Shown one piece after another: positions 32,970 through 44,300 of a DNA stretch of 64,000 bases. The DNA comes from Pictodentalium vernedei (taxonomy: Eukaryota; Mollusca; Scaphopoda; Dentaliida; Dentaliidae): NCBI GenBank assembly GCA_031216915.1, contig CM062290.1, positions 163,348,453-163,412,452 of the forward strand, in the 5' to 3' direction. The notes below the pieces were generated by a model. The model worked only from the letters and a program-made list of their open reading frames with translations, was not told the origin of the DNA and ran no database searches. Positions within the stretch are counted from its first letter, which is position 1, and every line of letters begins with the position of its first letter. Made by a program: the position numbers and the translations under genes.

Positions 32970-33560
32970 AATAAGCCTTTTTCGAAACTGCCATCTTGGC
33001 TTTTAATCTATGCAAGGTCACAGGTCGCGGGGTGTAAACAAAGCGATGTCCACGTTCGTCACGCTGAGTTCTGTGTCAGCCAAGACAACTAGTTTTGTGA
33101 AATATCAAGTTTTAATTCGTAGAACCGATGTCATCATTCCAGTTAACTGAAGGGGCAACCTTAGACGACTTTAAACGATGAGATGTCGCACGTTTAAAGA
33201 CTTTTTTACGGAGGCGAGGACTTGTTTTGAATGACAAGGGAACACTCATTGCACGCAGTTTCTCGGCTTGGGGAATCCCCGAAAGATGTCGAAACAGTGC
33301 CGACGGCCACAGAGCCATGACACAGCGTGCATTCAAACACCATTTAAGTCGAATAGGAACTCAATTCGAAATAATGAAAGTTCTCATACAATATTGCCGC
33401 TGTCTTAACCAAATGATAACCTTGGCTAAATGTTTTTTGAATTCGTACCTGCTCTTTTCTCCCATTGCTTACAACGTGTTTTCTTGAAATGTTTACACCT
33501 CGCGACCTGTGACCTTACATAGATAAAAAGCCAAAATGGCAGTTTCGAAAAAGGCTTATT
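32970..33560. mobile_element. Non-autonomous DNA element with 70 bp TIRs
   Basis: The left TIR (32970-33039; AATAAGCCTTTTTCGAAACT, GCCATCTTGGCTTTTAATCT, GGTCACAGGTCGCGGGGTGT) is matched by the right TIR (33491-33560; ACACCTCGCGACCTGTGACC, ATAAAAAGCCAAAATGGCAG, TTTCGAAAAAGGCTTATT). The 450 bp interior holds a 74-codon minus-strand ORF (33112-33336; FKTSPRLRKKVFKRATSH RL) that I do not recognise. The superfamily is unknown; no target duplication is evident. Confidence 0.75.
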
Positions 33561-35374
33561 CGACGTTACCGTTTTCTGTGTTATATTGACATTCCGTATT
33601 TGACTTATTTTAATACTATTTTATAACACCTTCCATAGACTTGACTGACCTCTTTCGAAACACGACTCTGTGATTGTTTGTCGCTGACGTCACTAAATGA
33701 GAACTTCATAATAAACAATATGGAGACTGTGCGATAAAAATGAGTAGTTAGATAGAAATTTGATACTACTTTGTGTGGAGTGTACACATAAAACAATCAG
33801 GTTATTGTGATGTGTCTCTTTGGAGATAACCTTGAAGTTGTAATTCTTTTTTTTATAAATCTTCACTGACAGTACAAATAGAAACATTTTTTTATGAAAG
33901 GGTTGCCTTATCATAAGCGAAATAAAGAATGTTTCTTTTTTTTCTATAATCGGGATTGTTATGAAACTCGTCCGAATTTTACATTTTACCTCGCCGGATG
34001 TTCCGAAAATGAAAATTCTAAGACTCGTTTCGTAAATGGCGTATACCAAAAACACTCATTTCGTATCCTCTAAATATTTAGAATGCTCTACTTCGGTGGA
34101 ATTAAATCGTAGAATAATACTAAGACATGTCCAGTTTCCTATGTTTCTTTCTTATAACGCTAGTTCCTGAAACTCATTCTTGAAAATATCCTTCCTTATG
34201 TTCAGTGTACGGGTGTCAGAACTCTTGCTTCACAAGGGTGAGAAAAACGAAAGATATTTTCATTTATCATTTTAAATATTTCACTGATCACGATGGACAA
34301 TTTGTAATTATTTAGACATTGTTCTACAGTTATGTTTCTACTTGATAGAAACAGAAATGAAAATCAAAAACCTTTTTGTTCACCAAACCGAAACGGAACC
34401 CCATCGCTCTGATCTAAAAAAACCCAGTGTTTGCATTATACATCAAGTGTATAGTATTACAATCTGTTAAATGTATGGAGCAAACTGGCCAAAACACGAG
34501 GTCAGGTTGTTAATGTTGTTGTTTATGAATATTTTAATGTTACTATACTTTCAGCGGCTAAGACTATATCATGCCGGTTACTATTATGAGCTAAGAAAGT
34601 CGGAATGTTTCTCAAACGAAATTACAGAACAATAAAGTGTCGAAATTCTGATATTAAAACATATATGTAGCACTGTATATAAACAAATCTAGTTTCCTAT
34701 GTTGAATTACTGCATTCTGATAGTCCTACAAGAACAAAGAACAATTGTCGAATAAAATCAAAGAACAAAAATATTTTCTACATATAAAGCCCAACAGGCT
34801 TCTAGGTTTAAGTTCACTGGCACTGAAATAAGGTCTTGATACTCATTATCCAACAACATGAGAATTGATATGCCATGGCTGGCCTGTTTAAATGTCATTC
34901 AACACAGAGTTTCAGTTCGTGTCTTCGGAATACATGGATTCAGTTTAAATCCGATCAATGGTAATTAAATTGTACGTCTCCGAGTCAAATTTCCAGAGAA
35001 AATTATTGTAAAACGCTATAAAAATCCTCAAGCAAGCACAGTTAACAAAGTCATCATTAAATACCGAAAAAGTATCGACAAGAAGTTTACAGACATTATG
35101 AATACCGTTTCCAACTATGGAGCAAGCAGCGCGCAATTTTACTAAGATAATAAATCTGGAGCATTTATAACCGACAAATTAAGTCTTCTCTAGATCTACT
35201 ATGGAGTACAATATTTTAAAGTGATATAATGTTCTTTTGCCCCAGTATCGATTGGTCAAATTGTAAGCTAACAAATTGTGAACGAACCATTGTTTTATTT
35301 TATTTTTCCCATCTGATAAAATTTATTACGCGAAAGAGATATAAAATTACCTATAATACTCGGTGAGAGGTACA
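33561..35374. other. Non-coding, nothing recognised
   Basis: AT-rich, with no repeat ends, RNA or credible coding frame. The 120-codon minus ORF at 33693-34055 is F/I/K-rich, as expected by chance in AT-rich DNA. Confidence 0.45.
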
Positions 35375-35620
35375 GTGGAGAGTGGATTGTAACTAAATCA
35401 CCCGCAGAGTGGAGTTATCACCCAAGCTTTAACTTTCAAATTTTGTACATATCAACAAAAAACACAAGCAATGTTTCAGCCAGTGAACCTCCGGGTTTAA
35501 CCCGGAGGTTCATTGGCTGAAACTTTGCTTGTGCTGGTTATGCTTTGCAACAAATTTACAATTATTGTTTGGGTGGAATCTCCACTCTGCGGGTGATTTA
35601 GTGATAACACACTCTCCACG
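35375..35620. mobile_element. Full-length palindromic MITE, about 245 bp
   Basis: Its ends are GTGGAGAGTGGATTGTAACT and ATAACACACTCTCCAC. Next inside, AAATCACCCGCAGAGTGGAG pairs with CTCCACTCTGCGGGTGATTT. The inner arms pair at CAAGCAATGTTTCAGCCAGT and ATTGGCTGAAACTTTGCTTG. The exact centre is CCGGGTTTAACCCGG (35491-35505). The element is therefore one long foldback with almost no loop. Confidence 0.75.
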
Positions 35621-35624
35621 TAAT

Positions 35625-36152
35625 GTAACTACTCATACACTACGGAAGGCATCCGACTGTTTTTCCCCTTTCTACTGTCTGAAAAAAATAAACAGCAATA
35701 GTACATTCAGCCCATGGTTCTACGTTCCTCTTGAAAGAACACACGAGCGCCTATCTAAGGAAAAACACTTGGCTGTAAATTAGAATTATTAATATTAACA
35801 GATTTTCTCTTGAAATCATTACCAGGCTTTTAGGAAAATCATTTACAAAATATCTAATTAATTAATTTAATTAATTACCCTTTTGGGTTCAAAGGCACCT
35901 CAACAGCCAGAGAGAGAGCCACTAAGTAGTAATAAGTGGCAATTTTCCAGTTTATATCAGATCACAAGCGATGTTCAATATCCATTTCAGTTGGCTAAAG
36001 CATGTGTCCCATCAACGTGCCGTGTACCTTATTACAAGGCCCAAATATGCCCCAACTCCCGAAAGCTGGGTAAAGTATCTTTTTCAGGGATACTACGCAA
36101 GTTAGTCTGGCTAGATGCGAACTCACGACATTTTGTACCAATTGTTGTAAGG
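35625..36152. other. Non-coding, nothing recognised
   Basis: It contains a 96-codon ORF (35883-36173) with no family signature, which overlaps the start of the next MITE and so is unlikely to be real. AATTAATTAATTTAATTAATT lies just before 35880. Confidence 0.4.
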
Positions 36153-36334
36153 GTAACCCTTTACCTAACATGAAAAGAAGACGACACTTGCAAAAAATAT
36201 TATGAATGCCGTTTCCAAAGAGGGATCATAACCTATGTTTTTGAGACAAAAAATGAAAAAAGTAATGAAAATTAATTCGCATTTTTGAGAATAGCGCTGG
36301 CCGGTTTTGGCCGTTACGGTGGGTAAAGGGTTAA
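36153..36334 (-). mobile_element. TTAA MITE (family D), copy 6, shortened
   Basis: In the opposite orientation to copy 1: GTAACCCTTTACCTAACATG at the left (TTAA changed to GTAA) and GCCGTTACGGTGGGTAAAGG then GTTAA at the right. One arm of the inner palindrome remains (AGAGGGATCATAACCTATGT, TTTTGAGACAAAAAATG); the other is deleted. The subterminal GCGCTGGCCGGTTTTGGCC matches copy 1 inverted. Confidence 0.8.
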
Positions 36335-37480
36335 ACAAGAACGAACACAACCAGTAGAATTAGGAAAGAAGTATCTATTATCATTTATCTTCATATTGTA
36401 TCAAAAGTTCATTGCCATCCCACGAGGAAAGCGATTACTCCGGCTTGCAAACAAACTCATTACGTTAATCTTTTCACAGACGTCCATCTTTGCTTCTACC
36501 GAGAACAAATATCTCGTGTTTGAAAAGGAACGAACATTTTATCCAGTGATTTATTAATGCAATCAATATAGTGTTCATCAAACCTGAGAAGATTAGATCT
36601 ATACGGAAAATGTCTGATAATGAAGCATATGGGCTCTCGTGTTTATACTATTATAGACTAAGATGATGCCACGATCTGCCACAATATTGTACCACAATAG
36701 CACAATACCGAAACACATGGTGCGCATATAAAATGAAAACCAAGGAAACCATTACGGTTCCATTAGCGCACATTTGTTCTGAATGCAAAACGTAGAGAAC
36801 TGGCATTACAAAAGCGGATAGAGAATTTCGGGCGGATCGTGACTGAGTCACAACCCGATCCAAACTGTCTGTCCGATATTATTCACAGAATACAATTTCA
36901 CTTATCGAAAAAGAAATGTGAAAACATAGATGCTATTTTTGTTTGTTTATCTTTGCTTGGTCTTCTCGGTGTTTTATTTATGAAATCTCGACCCACCTGG
37001 TGTAAGTGTCTCGACCAGATTCCGGTCTAATCGAGAAAAAGCCCACTACTGTGATAAGAGCACTGTATGAATATTACGTGGTGGTCATATGTACACAAAT
37101 CATAATAAAATCATTAATCTAATGAAATTATGAGTTGGTGCCTTAATTAACTGGTCTTGAGATACATGCTGGGTTTTGTAAGAATAAAAGAATACAATTG
37201 TGCTGAATACCACGGAAAGGTGATAGGAATGCAGAGTTCTTAAAACAGTACATTGAAAAGATTCTCTTTTAATTGCTGCCGCGGATCACCAAGTATCACT
37301 TAACTACTTGACAGTTTCCTTTTTTTGAAAAAGGACGACGGAAATCAAACAGGGGAAGAATTAGCATTCTGGTTTGTGGATTAGTGCATTTATCGCTTGT
37401 TTTTCCGTAGAACACGCGTCACTCAAAAGTGAAGTCATACTTTCATCACAGCTTGTTGTTCGGCGCGCTTCTACATTTTT
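36335..37480. other. Non-coding; holds the second member of the 30.0/36.5 kb repeat pair
   Basis: See 29995-30150 for the shared motifs at 36455-36605. Nothing else is recognised. Confidence 0.45.
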
Positions 37481-37832
37481 TGTTTATTAGGACTTAACGA
37501 CACTTTCAGCAGCCAGGATCACAACACGTCGGACAGGTTTACGGATGGCGGAAGTCGGAGTACCCGGAGAAAACCACAGAGCAGCGACGAGCAACTGTCA
37601 GACCCCCTTCGTACTAAACTCTGCACAAGCAGAATTAACAACAGTTGAAGGCAAGTGTACCACCGGCGTGCAGTATGTATTGTTACACAGCGCCACCTTA
37701 CCTCTACGTGGACAGTAGAGATTAAGTGCCTTGCCCAAGGACACGACACGACACAGTTACCGCTGGTGAGGATCGATCCGTCGGTGTTTCAAATCTGATG
37801 CTCTAAGCAGTTACCCATTGTGCTCCTGCACA
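37481..37832 (-). mobile_element. tRNA-headed SINE, near full length
   Basis: On the minus strand the head has an A-box region AATGGGTAACTGCTTAGAGC and a B-box-like GGATCGATCCTC. The body has TCCTTGGGCAAGGCACTTAA, TTGCCTTCAACTGTTGTTAA, GGGGTCTGACAGTTGCTCGT, CGCTGCTCTGTGGTTTTCTC, CGGGTACTCCGACTTCCGCC and ATCCGTAAACCTGTCCGACG. It closes with GTTAAGTCCTAATAAAC. At about 350 bp it is the most complete tRNA-type copy here. Non-coding. Confidence 0.82.
37767..37822 (-). promoter_or_regulatory. Internal pol III promoter (A and B boxes) of the SINE
   Basis: The A box TGGGTAACTGCTTAGAGC and the B box GGATCGATCCTC are placed as in a tRNA gene. The B box differs from GGTTCGANTCC by few bases. Confidence 0.6.
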
Positions 37833-37999
37833 TAAAAATTGTGTGCCAGATCCCTAACTTATTTAACTGCACAAATTTTATTTGGTCAGCGAGGTTCGAC
37901 AGTACCTTTGCGCCAACAAAATCGGAATGAAAACGTCAAGGGAAATGCATTCTAAGTTCATAAAGCTAGATAAAATAGAGTGAAAAAGACTTGGACCAA

Positions 38000-38345
38000 G
38001 TATAACGGGCCATAACTTTTAAAGAGATTTTTCGTATGCAGTTTGGCTACGTCATTTACGTTGAGTGGCAATGTCGTTACTGTATTAGAAGTGTGGTTAA
38101 AGTCAATATTTAACGAATGGAAGACATCCATCGAGAGCTGCAGGATGAGATCCTATAGCAAGGTTTTACACAAAGTATGAAGGGCCATAACTCTCGGGAA
38201 AATTGTAGGAGCCAGTGGATATTTCATCCACAGCTACACATCATACTGTAGATATGTTTCATCTATACTCACTAAAAGCCGTAGGAGGAGATGCGATGAC
38301 AACAATTTTAAACAAACATTCACGGACCAAAACGCTTGAATGAAT
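38000..38345. repeat. Two diverged units around a GGGCCATAACT core
   Basis: AGTATAACGGGCCATAACTT at about 37999 and AGTATGAAGGGCCATAACTC at about 38174 begin two loosely related units of about 175 bases. Repeats built around this core are frequent in mollusc and other marine invertebrate DNA. The exact extent is uncertain. Confidence 0.45.
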
Positions 38346-41300
38346 TGTCGGACCATGGCATCATTACTTAATGCACGTGTACCCATCAAAATATTAGCGA
38401 ATACAAAGAAAAGTTGAAATCTACAGGTTAGTGTAAGTAGAGATGAGATAACAATGGTTTAGACTGGCTGTTGACATAAATTTCAAATTGCGATCTGGTT
38501 ACAGTGGGGTGATAGCAAAAGCATCTCTTTCTCTATCGGGTCGCGATGTGATTGCGACACATTAACAATAGCTGGTCGAGGGTTCCTGTGTAAATAATGC
38601 GAAATCAGGGCAGTATCAAGAAAAATAAACGTAAATAGCATCTGAGATTCTATGTTTCCACAAGGGTTTAGACTTAATAAAGTATCATGTGAAGGGAAAT
38701 AGACCTAGTATTGTGACTGGATGGCTGCTCAGTCACGAGCCGGTAAAAATTCTCTGTCCGTGTCTGCTATCCTAGCACTGTGTTTTGTGCACAAATACCG
38801 ATCATAGTGTTGATGTGTACAACGTTTGATCGAAGTTTTTGTGTACTGTCGGTGATGAGATGACAAGTTTCTGAACATAAAGATAGTCGCCTGTATATGA
38901 AATAGGCGGACAAACAGGGAGATTCCTATAAATACATATTCACGACAGTTCTACATTGCCTCCTCGAGTAGTTTCGTAATTCTCGAGTTACAAATATCGT
39001 ACAATGTAATTCCACGAGTCACGTCGTAGAATGACGTAGTACGATGAAGAACTCTTGAGTTTCTTACCACAGAGAGAAGTTAGCGATCAAGACCAAACTG
39101 TTCTCTTTTATGTCTATTTCCAACATTCCGACAAAAAAAATTATTTATGCTTCCTAAAGCTGTGGTGTTTAATGCTACACGACCCTTTTGCAACATCGTT
39201 CATTATATTGACTTACCACCGTTTCGAGTGATAATTCATCTCGCAGCTTCAGAACAGTGTGGACTTGAAAATTGAGGAAGAAGATCGTCTTTTAGAATTT
39301 ACTTGGTGATTATCTTTTATTTCTTTCTTGTACTACCGTGAAACGCCTCTGGTTTTAAACATTCCACTCACACATCAATTCAAGTGACACGAAGCAATGC
39401 GAAGTGGGAATCGAGACAAGGATAGCTTTAAACCAAAGTACGTCAGAGTTTATGAATCATTGGAGATTATAACAGGAATTTTTGCTTTGCTTCCACATAT
39501 TGCTTTCGAATAGTGCCTTTGTTGTCAAAGTTCATTATCACGTTGATTGTATTCCTTACAAAAACAGTAACATTTTCAATAAAAGGTGCGGTGCAGATTC
39601 CCACCAGAACCCCTGGCTCCGCGGTGTCCGATGAATCCTTTTCCAACAACTTGCCAAATGTCATTGTTTAAACAGCCTAAACGAAGAAATATTCTGAAAA
39701 AGTGCTGAAAACAATTGTGCACGAATCGGACTTGATAAAACAATTCCAACCCAAATGCCCTGAATTGTGTAGCCTTACATACTACTGTATGCAGCGAAAT
39801 AGGCGCGTTTATCTTGCATTTGTGGAGAAGTTCAGTAATAATTTGATCATGCAGGGATGTGGAATTAAATTACCACTGATCGTACAGTCCATTTAGGTGT
39901 TTGTTGTGGTGTCTACTCAGGGACTGCTAACGTCTGTTTCACTTAAATATGTATGCATGTCGGATTTATAGGGTTAATGGTTTGTGATATAGACATCGCA
40001 GTGAGTGATAAAGACGCCACGATTGAAACAATAAAGTCGATTCTCTCCAAAAAGTTCATGAAAAGCAATCAATTAAATCATGTACTGGTGTTGAGAGAAA
40101 TACTTTCCTTTATATTTTCCAAGAAATTTTATTGATGTCAGAAAAGAAAGCCAAATTATGCTTATTAGTAGTATAAACTGCGATTGTAGAAGTATTGATT
40201 GAAGATAGTATCTTTTTCGTAGAAATAATCAAATAATTTATCAGAAAATCAGGTTATTCGCTGTATACCTCGTTGCTTGATAAACACGCAAATGATAGCA
40301 GTGAAAACTACAAAAGGAAACGCTGGTATGTCTCTGCGTCTGCGTGGTTATTGTGCTGTTATCGAGAAAGAACCGCGTGATGAGTTTCGTATGTCGCATG
40401 TGCCTCATGCTTTGGTTGAATGACATTTTACCGATCAGGCCAATTAGATTCTCATTTCATTTGTCGTGGCTGCCTATTTAAATGCATAGTCTGGTGTTAT
40501 CTGTTCCAATGAAAGCTAATCACAGAACTTGTTTACAACAATAAGATAGTGTTGCTAGTTGGTTGTTATGGAATATTGGTTTTCCTTACTTAGAAGGTAA
40601 GTTAATAAATAGATAGAACGTTAATAAATAGAAAGAAATTAAACTCGCAAAAATATTTATTTTCGTCTGTATAATATCGTATATTACTTACTCCTTCAAG
40701 TGGTTGTGTATTTTATGTCACCATTTATATATAACTCATCAAGCCGTTCTTTATGGTACTGTAAGAGCGTCAAGAATTCAGTTGTAGTTATATTGGATAA
40801 ATGAATAGTCCCAACAGTACCTTCAATCAAAATTACAGAGCTGGGAACGAAGTTAAGACTCATACTGCATCTCTATCACGAGGTTAGCCAATGCATCCGC
40901 ACTTCAAAATTCCAATCACACTTTAAAGATCCTTCCAGTCCATTATTTGTGTACTCTTAGGCAAACATTTCCACTCACCCAATTGAAAGTTTTTGCACCG
41001 AAAGATTGCATGGCTCCTTATGATTGTCAGTTGTACAAAATAAATTCCGTGGTTTTTTTGTCTTTTAATTCACATAGCCCACGATCGGCTTGAATATCGA
41101 TAAACTAATCGAGTCGCGAAATGGATATGCAATATGCTAAATTCTATGATTCTTCGCTAAAACATACCACTGCCTCCAGGAGAGGCCGGCCAAAAATGCA
41201 TGAACAAAGGTGGAAATTTTTATTTTGCAGATTTTTTTTGACCCACCCAGCCTTTCCTGCTTACTTTTTTATGACATTTTTGGGACCCACTTCTCATACA

Positions 41301-44300
41301 TTTTTATATACAAAACTTCGGCACTCGAACACCATGTCGAAACGCGTAATGTACACATGCAAAACTAGTATGTATTTACCATAGTACACATAATAATTAA
41401 GGCATACACAGGGGGATTCTTGGTGTGTACCTTGCAAATGAAACTCGATGATTCTCTTCCCCAGAAACCTTTGATTTTAAATGAAATTTAAGTAAGCTTT
41501 TCCTAATTTTATCCCTGATATGTAGTGATATGCACTTCGAACAGTCTACTTTCTGAAAATCATGGCATATGCAGGCAAATGTGAGCACAGTGCCTGCTGT
41601 GTCCATAATTAATTTACCACTGCTTATAACGTCACCGTGGTTTTGTTCCACATATTGGTTGAGTAAATGGAAACTAGAAAACCTTGTGCTTTTGATTTTG
41701 TTATGGGATATGCATGGCGGGATAGCTATCAAAAAGACCTTTTTGTGTTTGTTATTAATGTTTTTGTTGAAATAGAAATTAGTATTTTCTAGTTATTCAT
41801 TTCGAAATTCAGTCCTATCGAGCTATTATGACTTATTAGACAGTATTATATATACTGTGCTTCCTTTTAAAGAATGTTTCCATAAAAAAAACTCGAATAT
41901 GAATGAATTATGTTGTGAATGGATATAGTTTAGTCGACTTTACGAGAAAATTGTAGGACATTTTTTCCGTTCAATAACGAACACCCACCCATATCCTCAA
42001 GTCAATTGTGGGTGAAATTCTCCAATATGGGCTTTTATGGTCAATTGTTGACATTTTTACTGTTTGGGGTGCAACAGATGCCATAACAGTGAAAAGGGAA
42101 AAAATGCGTTAACTGCTTATGCACATATTTTTGGCACTTGACCACATCCGATATGTTCACGCTATGTATCCCAACCCGATGCATCTTCTAAGCTCATTCG
42201 AGATTAAATAATTACAGACCGCAAAGCATTGTCCACCGACCACTCATTTTTCAGAGCAGCATACCACTATGCAACAATAATATTGTAAACATAGTGTAAC
42301 TGGATGCTAGTATATTTAGAATAAAACATGTGATGAGATGTGATCCCCTAAACTTGGTCAAAAAGGAAAGATTTCGATTTCCTGGGAAATATTTTTCAAT
42401 TAATTCCATTTCTACTAAAACCTGTGCAAAAAGTGTCAAGGAACGTAAACATGTATGTACTACTCCAAATAAGCAAAATTTGAAAATCGACTAGAACATT
42501 TATCATGGGATAATATTCTTCTTGTGATATTTGTTTTTCATAAAGACAAATTCTTAGTTTCACAATGCCACTTAGATGCACACCACCAAACCTAGCAACC
42601 TAAACACTCTTGTTTATAGGCTGGCTACCTGTACAAAACAGAAGTTTGAATCCCCGCAGCAGAATTCGCTCTCCAATGAAATTTATACATAATATTTTCA
42701 GAATGTTCTACAATAAACTAATGTTTTTTTAATAAAAGTTTAGTATAAAGTCAGACTGAAAAGTATTTATCTTTCCCTTTATCTGTCTGTATCTTAGAAT
42801 TCTTTACTTTTTGATTGTTGAAAACAGTTTCGGATGTTTTATCTCTAGTGAGTGAAGAAATCGTAAATATCTTATGCTGATATTTGATTGATTTTCATCT
42901 CTCGTCTCCTCACAATTCGTTAAGCCAAAATAAAAAAAAAAAAACAAAAAAAAAAACAAAAAACAAATATGAAGTTTATTATCTCATTTTAGAATTACTT
43001 TTCATTACAGTTTATGGGATGCGTCCCTTATGATCGAGACATTCTGTGTAACTGTGTGGACTTATTTTAATATAGTTGTTTGAAATATCAGTGGAATTTT
43101 GAAACCAACTTAATAGTGCGTCGGAAATGATTAATTAGCTAAAGTTCAATTTAAAGTAACAATTTAAAAATACATGTTTGGGTCACATGCCTTATCCATG
43201 AGTTCAATATAGCTTCTTGACTTTACAACATACATACAAACCATTCAAATGATTACAATCTCCGAAGGAATAGGGTTAAATAAACAAGGTTTTTTGTGCT
43301 ATGTACTTATAGCTTCTTTTGTGAAGTTAATGTAGTTTTCCAACTGGCTTCATTCCAGAACTACAGCAAAGTTTCGAATAAATTGCTCAGTAGTTTGGAT
43401 CAGAAAGGCCTAATATACTGACTACATTTTTTGAAATTGACAAGGCAAAGTGTACCTCTTCATGAAAGCAGTGTTATTCTGCCTCACCTCACATTTGCGT
43501 GTCGTTTTAAATCGATTCGAAAAAAGTCTTATTTTACATCTCCCGAATCTTAAAACGGTTTCCTAAAAATGACACACGAAAAAATGGTAGAATTAAAAAA
43601 ATACCCGGGTGAGCATAACACACTGTGCGAGAAATAATGATACATGATGGTAGGGCAAAATGTCGTTTATTATTTTTTTTTTCATGAAAATGTTCTTTTG
43701 GATTTTCAGTAAGCTTAACTTATTGACGATAGCAAGTGTGTACAGTCATGCTTTAGCTTGCGTGTTTTTTCCTTGTCCTTTCACTGATCAAACTCCATGA
43801 AATTGCTTGTTTTCAGCCGGTTTGTGTTTTCTATATTAAAGTGATCCAAACACATTCTAAAATTACATTTATAAGTTCGAACGTAACTACAAGGAAACTT
43901 TGGTAACACGTATGCTGGGGTGGGGTAGGAGTTATATAGAATGGTATTTTATTAGCAGTGGGTGACCTGGTGGTAACCTGGTTGTTGTCGCAAATTGGAC
44001 ATATGGTACCAAAGTGCCTTCTAGACAATCAAGTAAAGTTAGCTTAGGTTTCCATCTCTTTGATGACTGAATCCCAAATTATTCTGCGTGTTCTGTATGC
44101 ATAAACATAAATACTCAGCCTTGTATATTTACAATGTGCCACAAAAATAGACTCTTGCACAAGAAAACTAAAAAATAACTGAAAACTGAATATATTTATT
44201 ATTGAATGTTATGAATGTTATTTATAATACAACGCTACGTGCCACTTTCCAACCCTCATGTGCCAATTTCCTCACCTGCCTAAAAAGTGCAATATATGCT

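Noticed and set aside
41397-41732. 111-codon minus ORF as a host gene
   Set aside because: No family signature, signal or neighbouring exon; the length is possible by chance in 64 kb.
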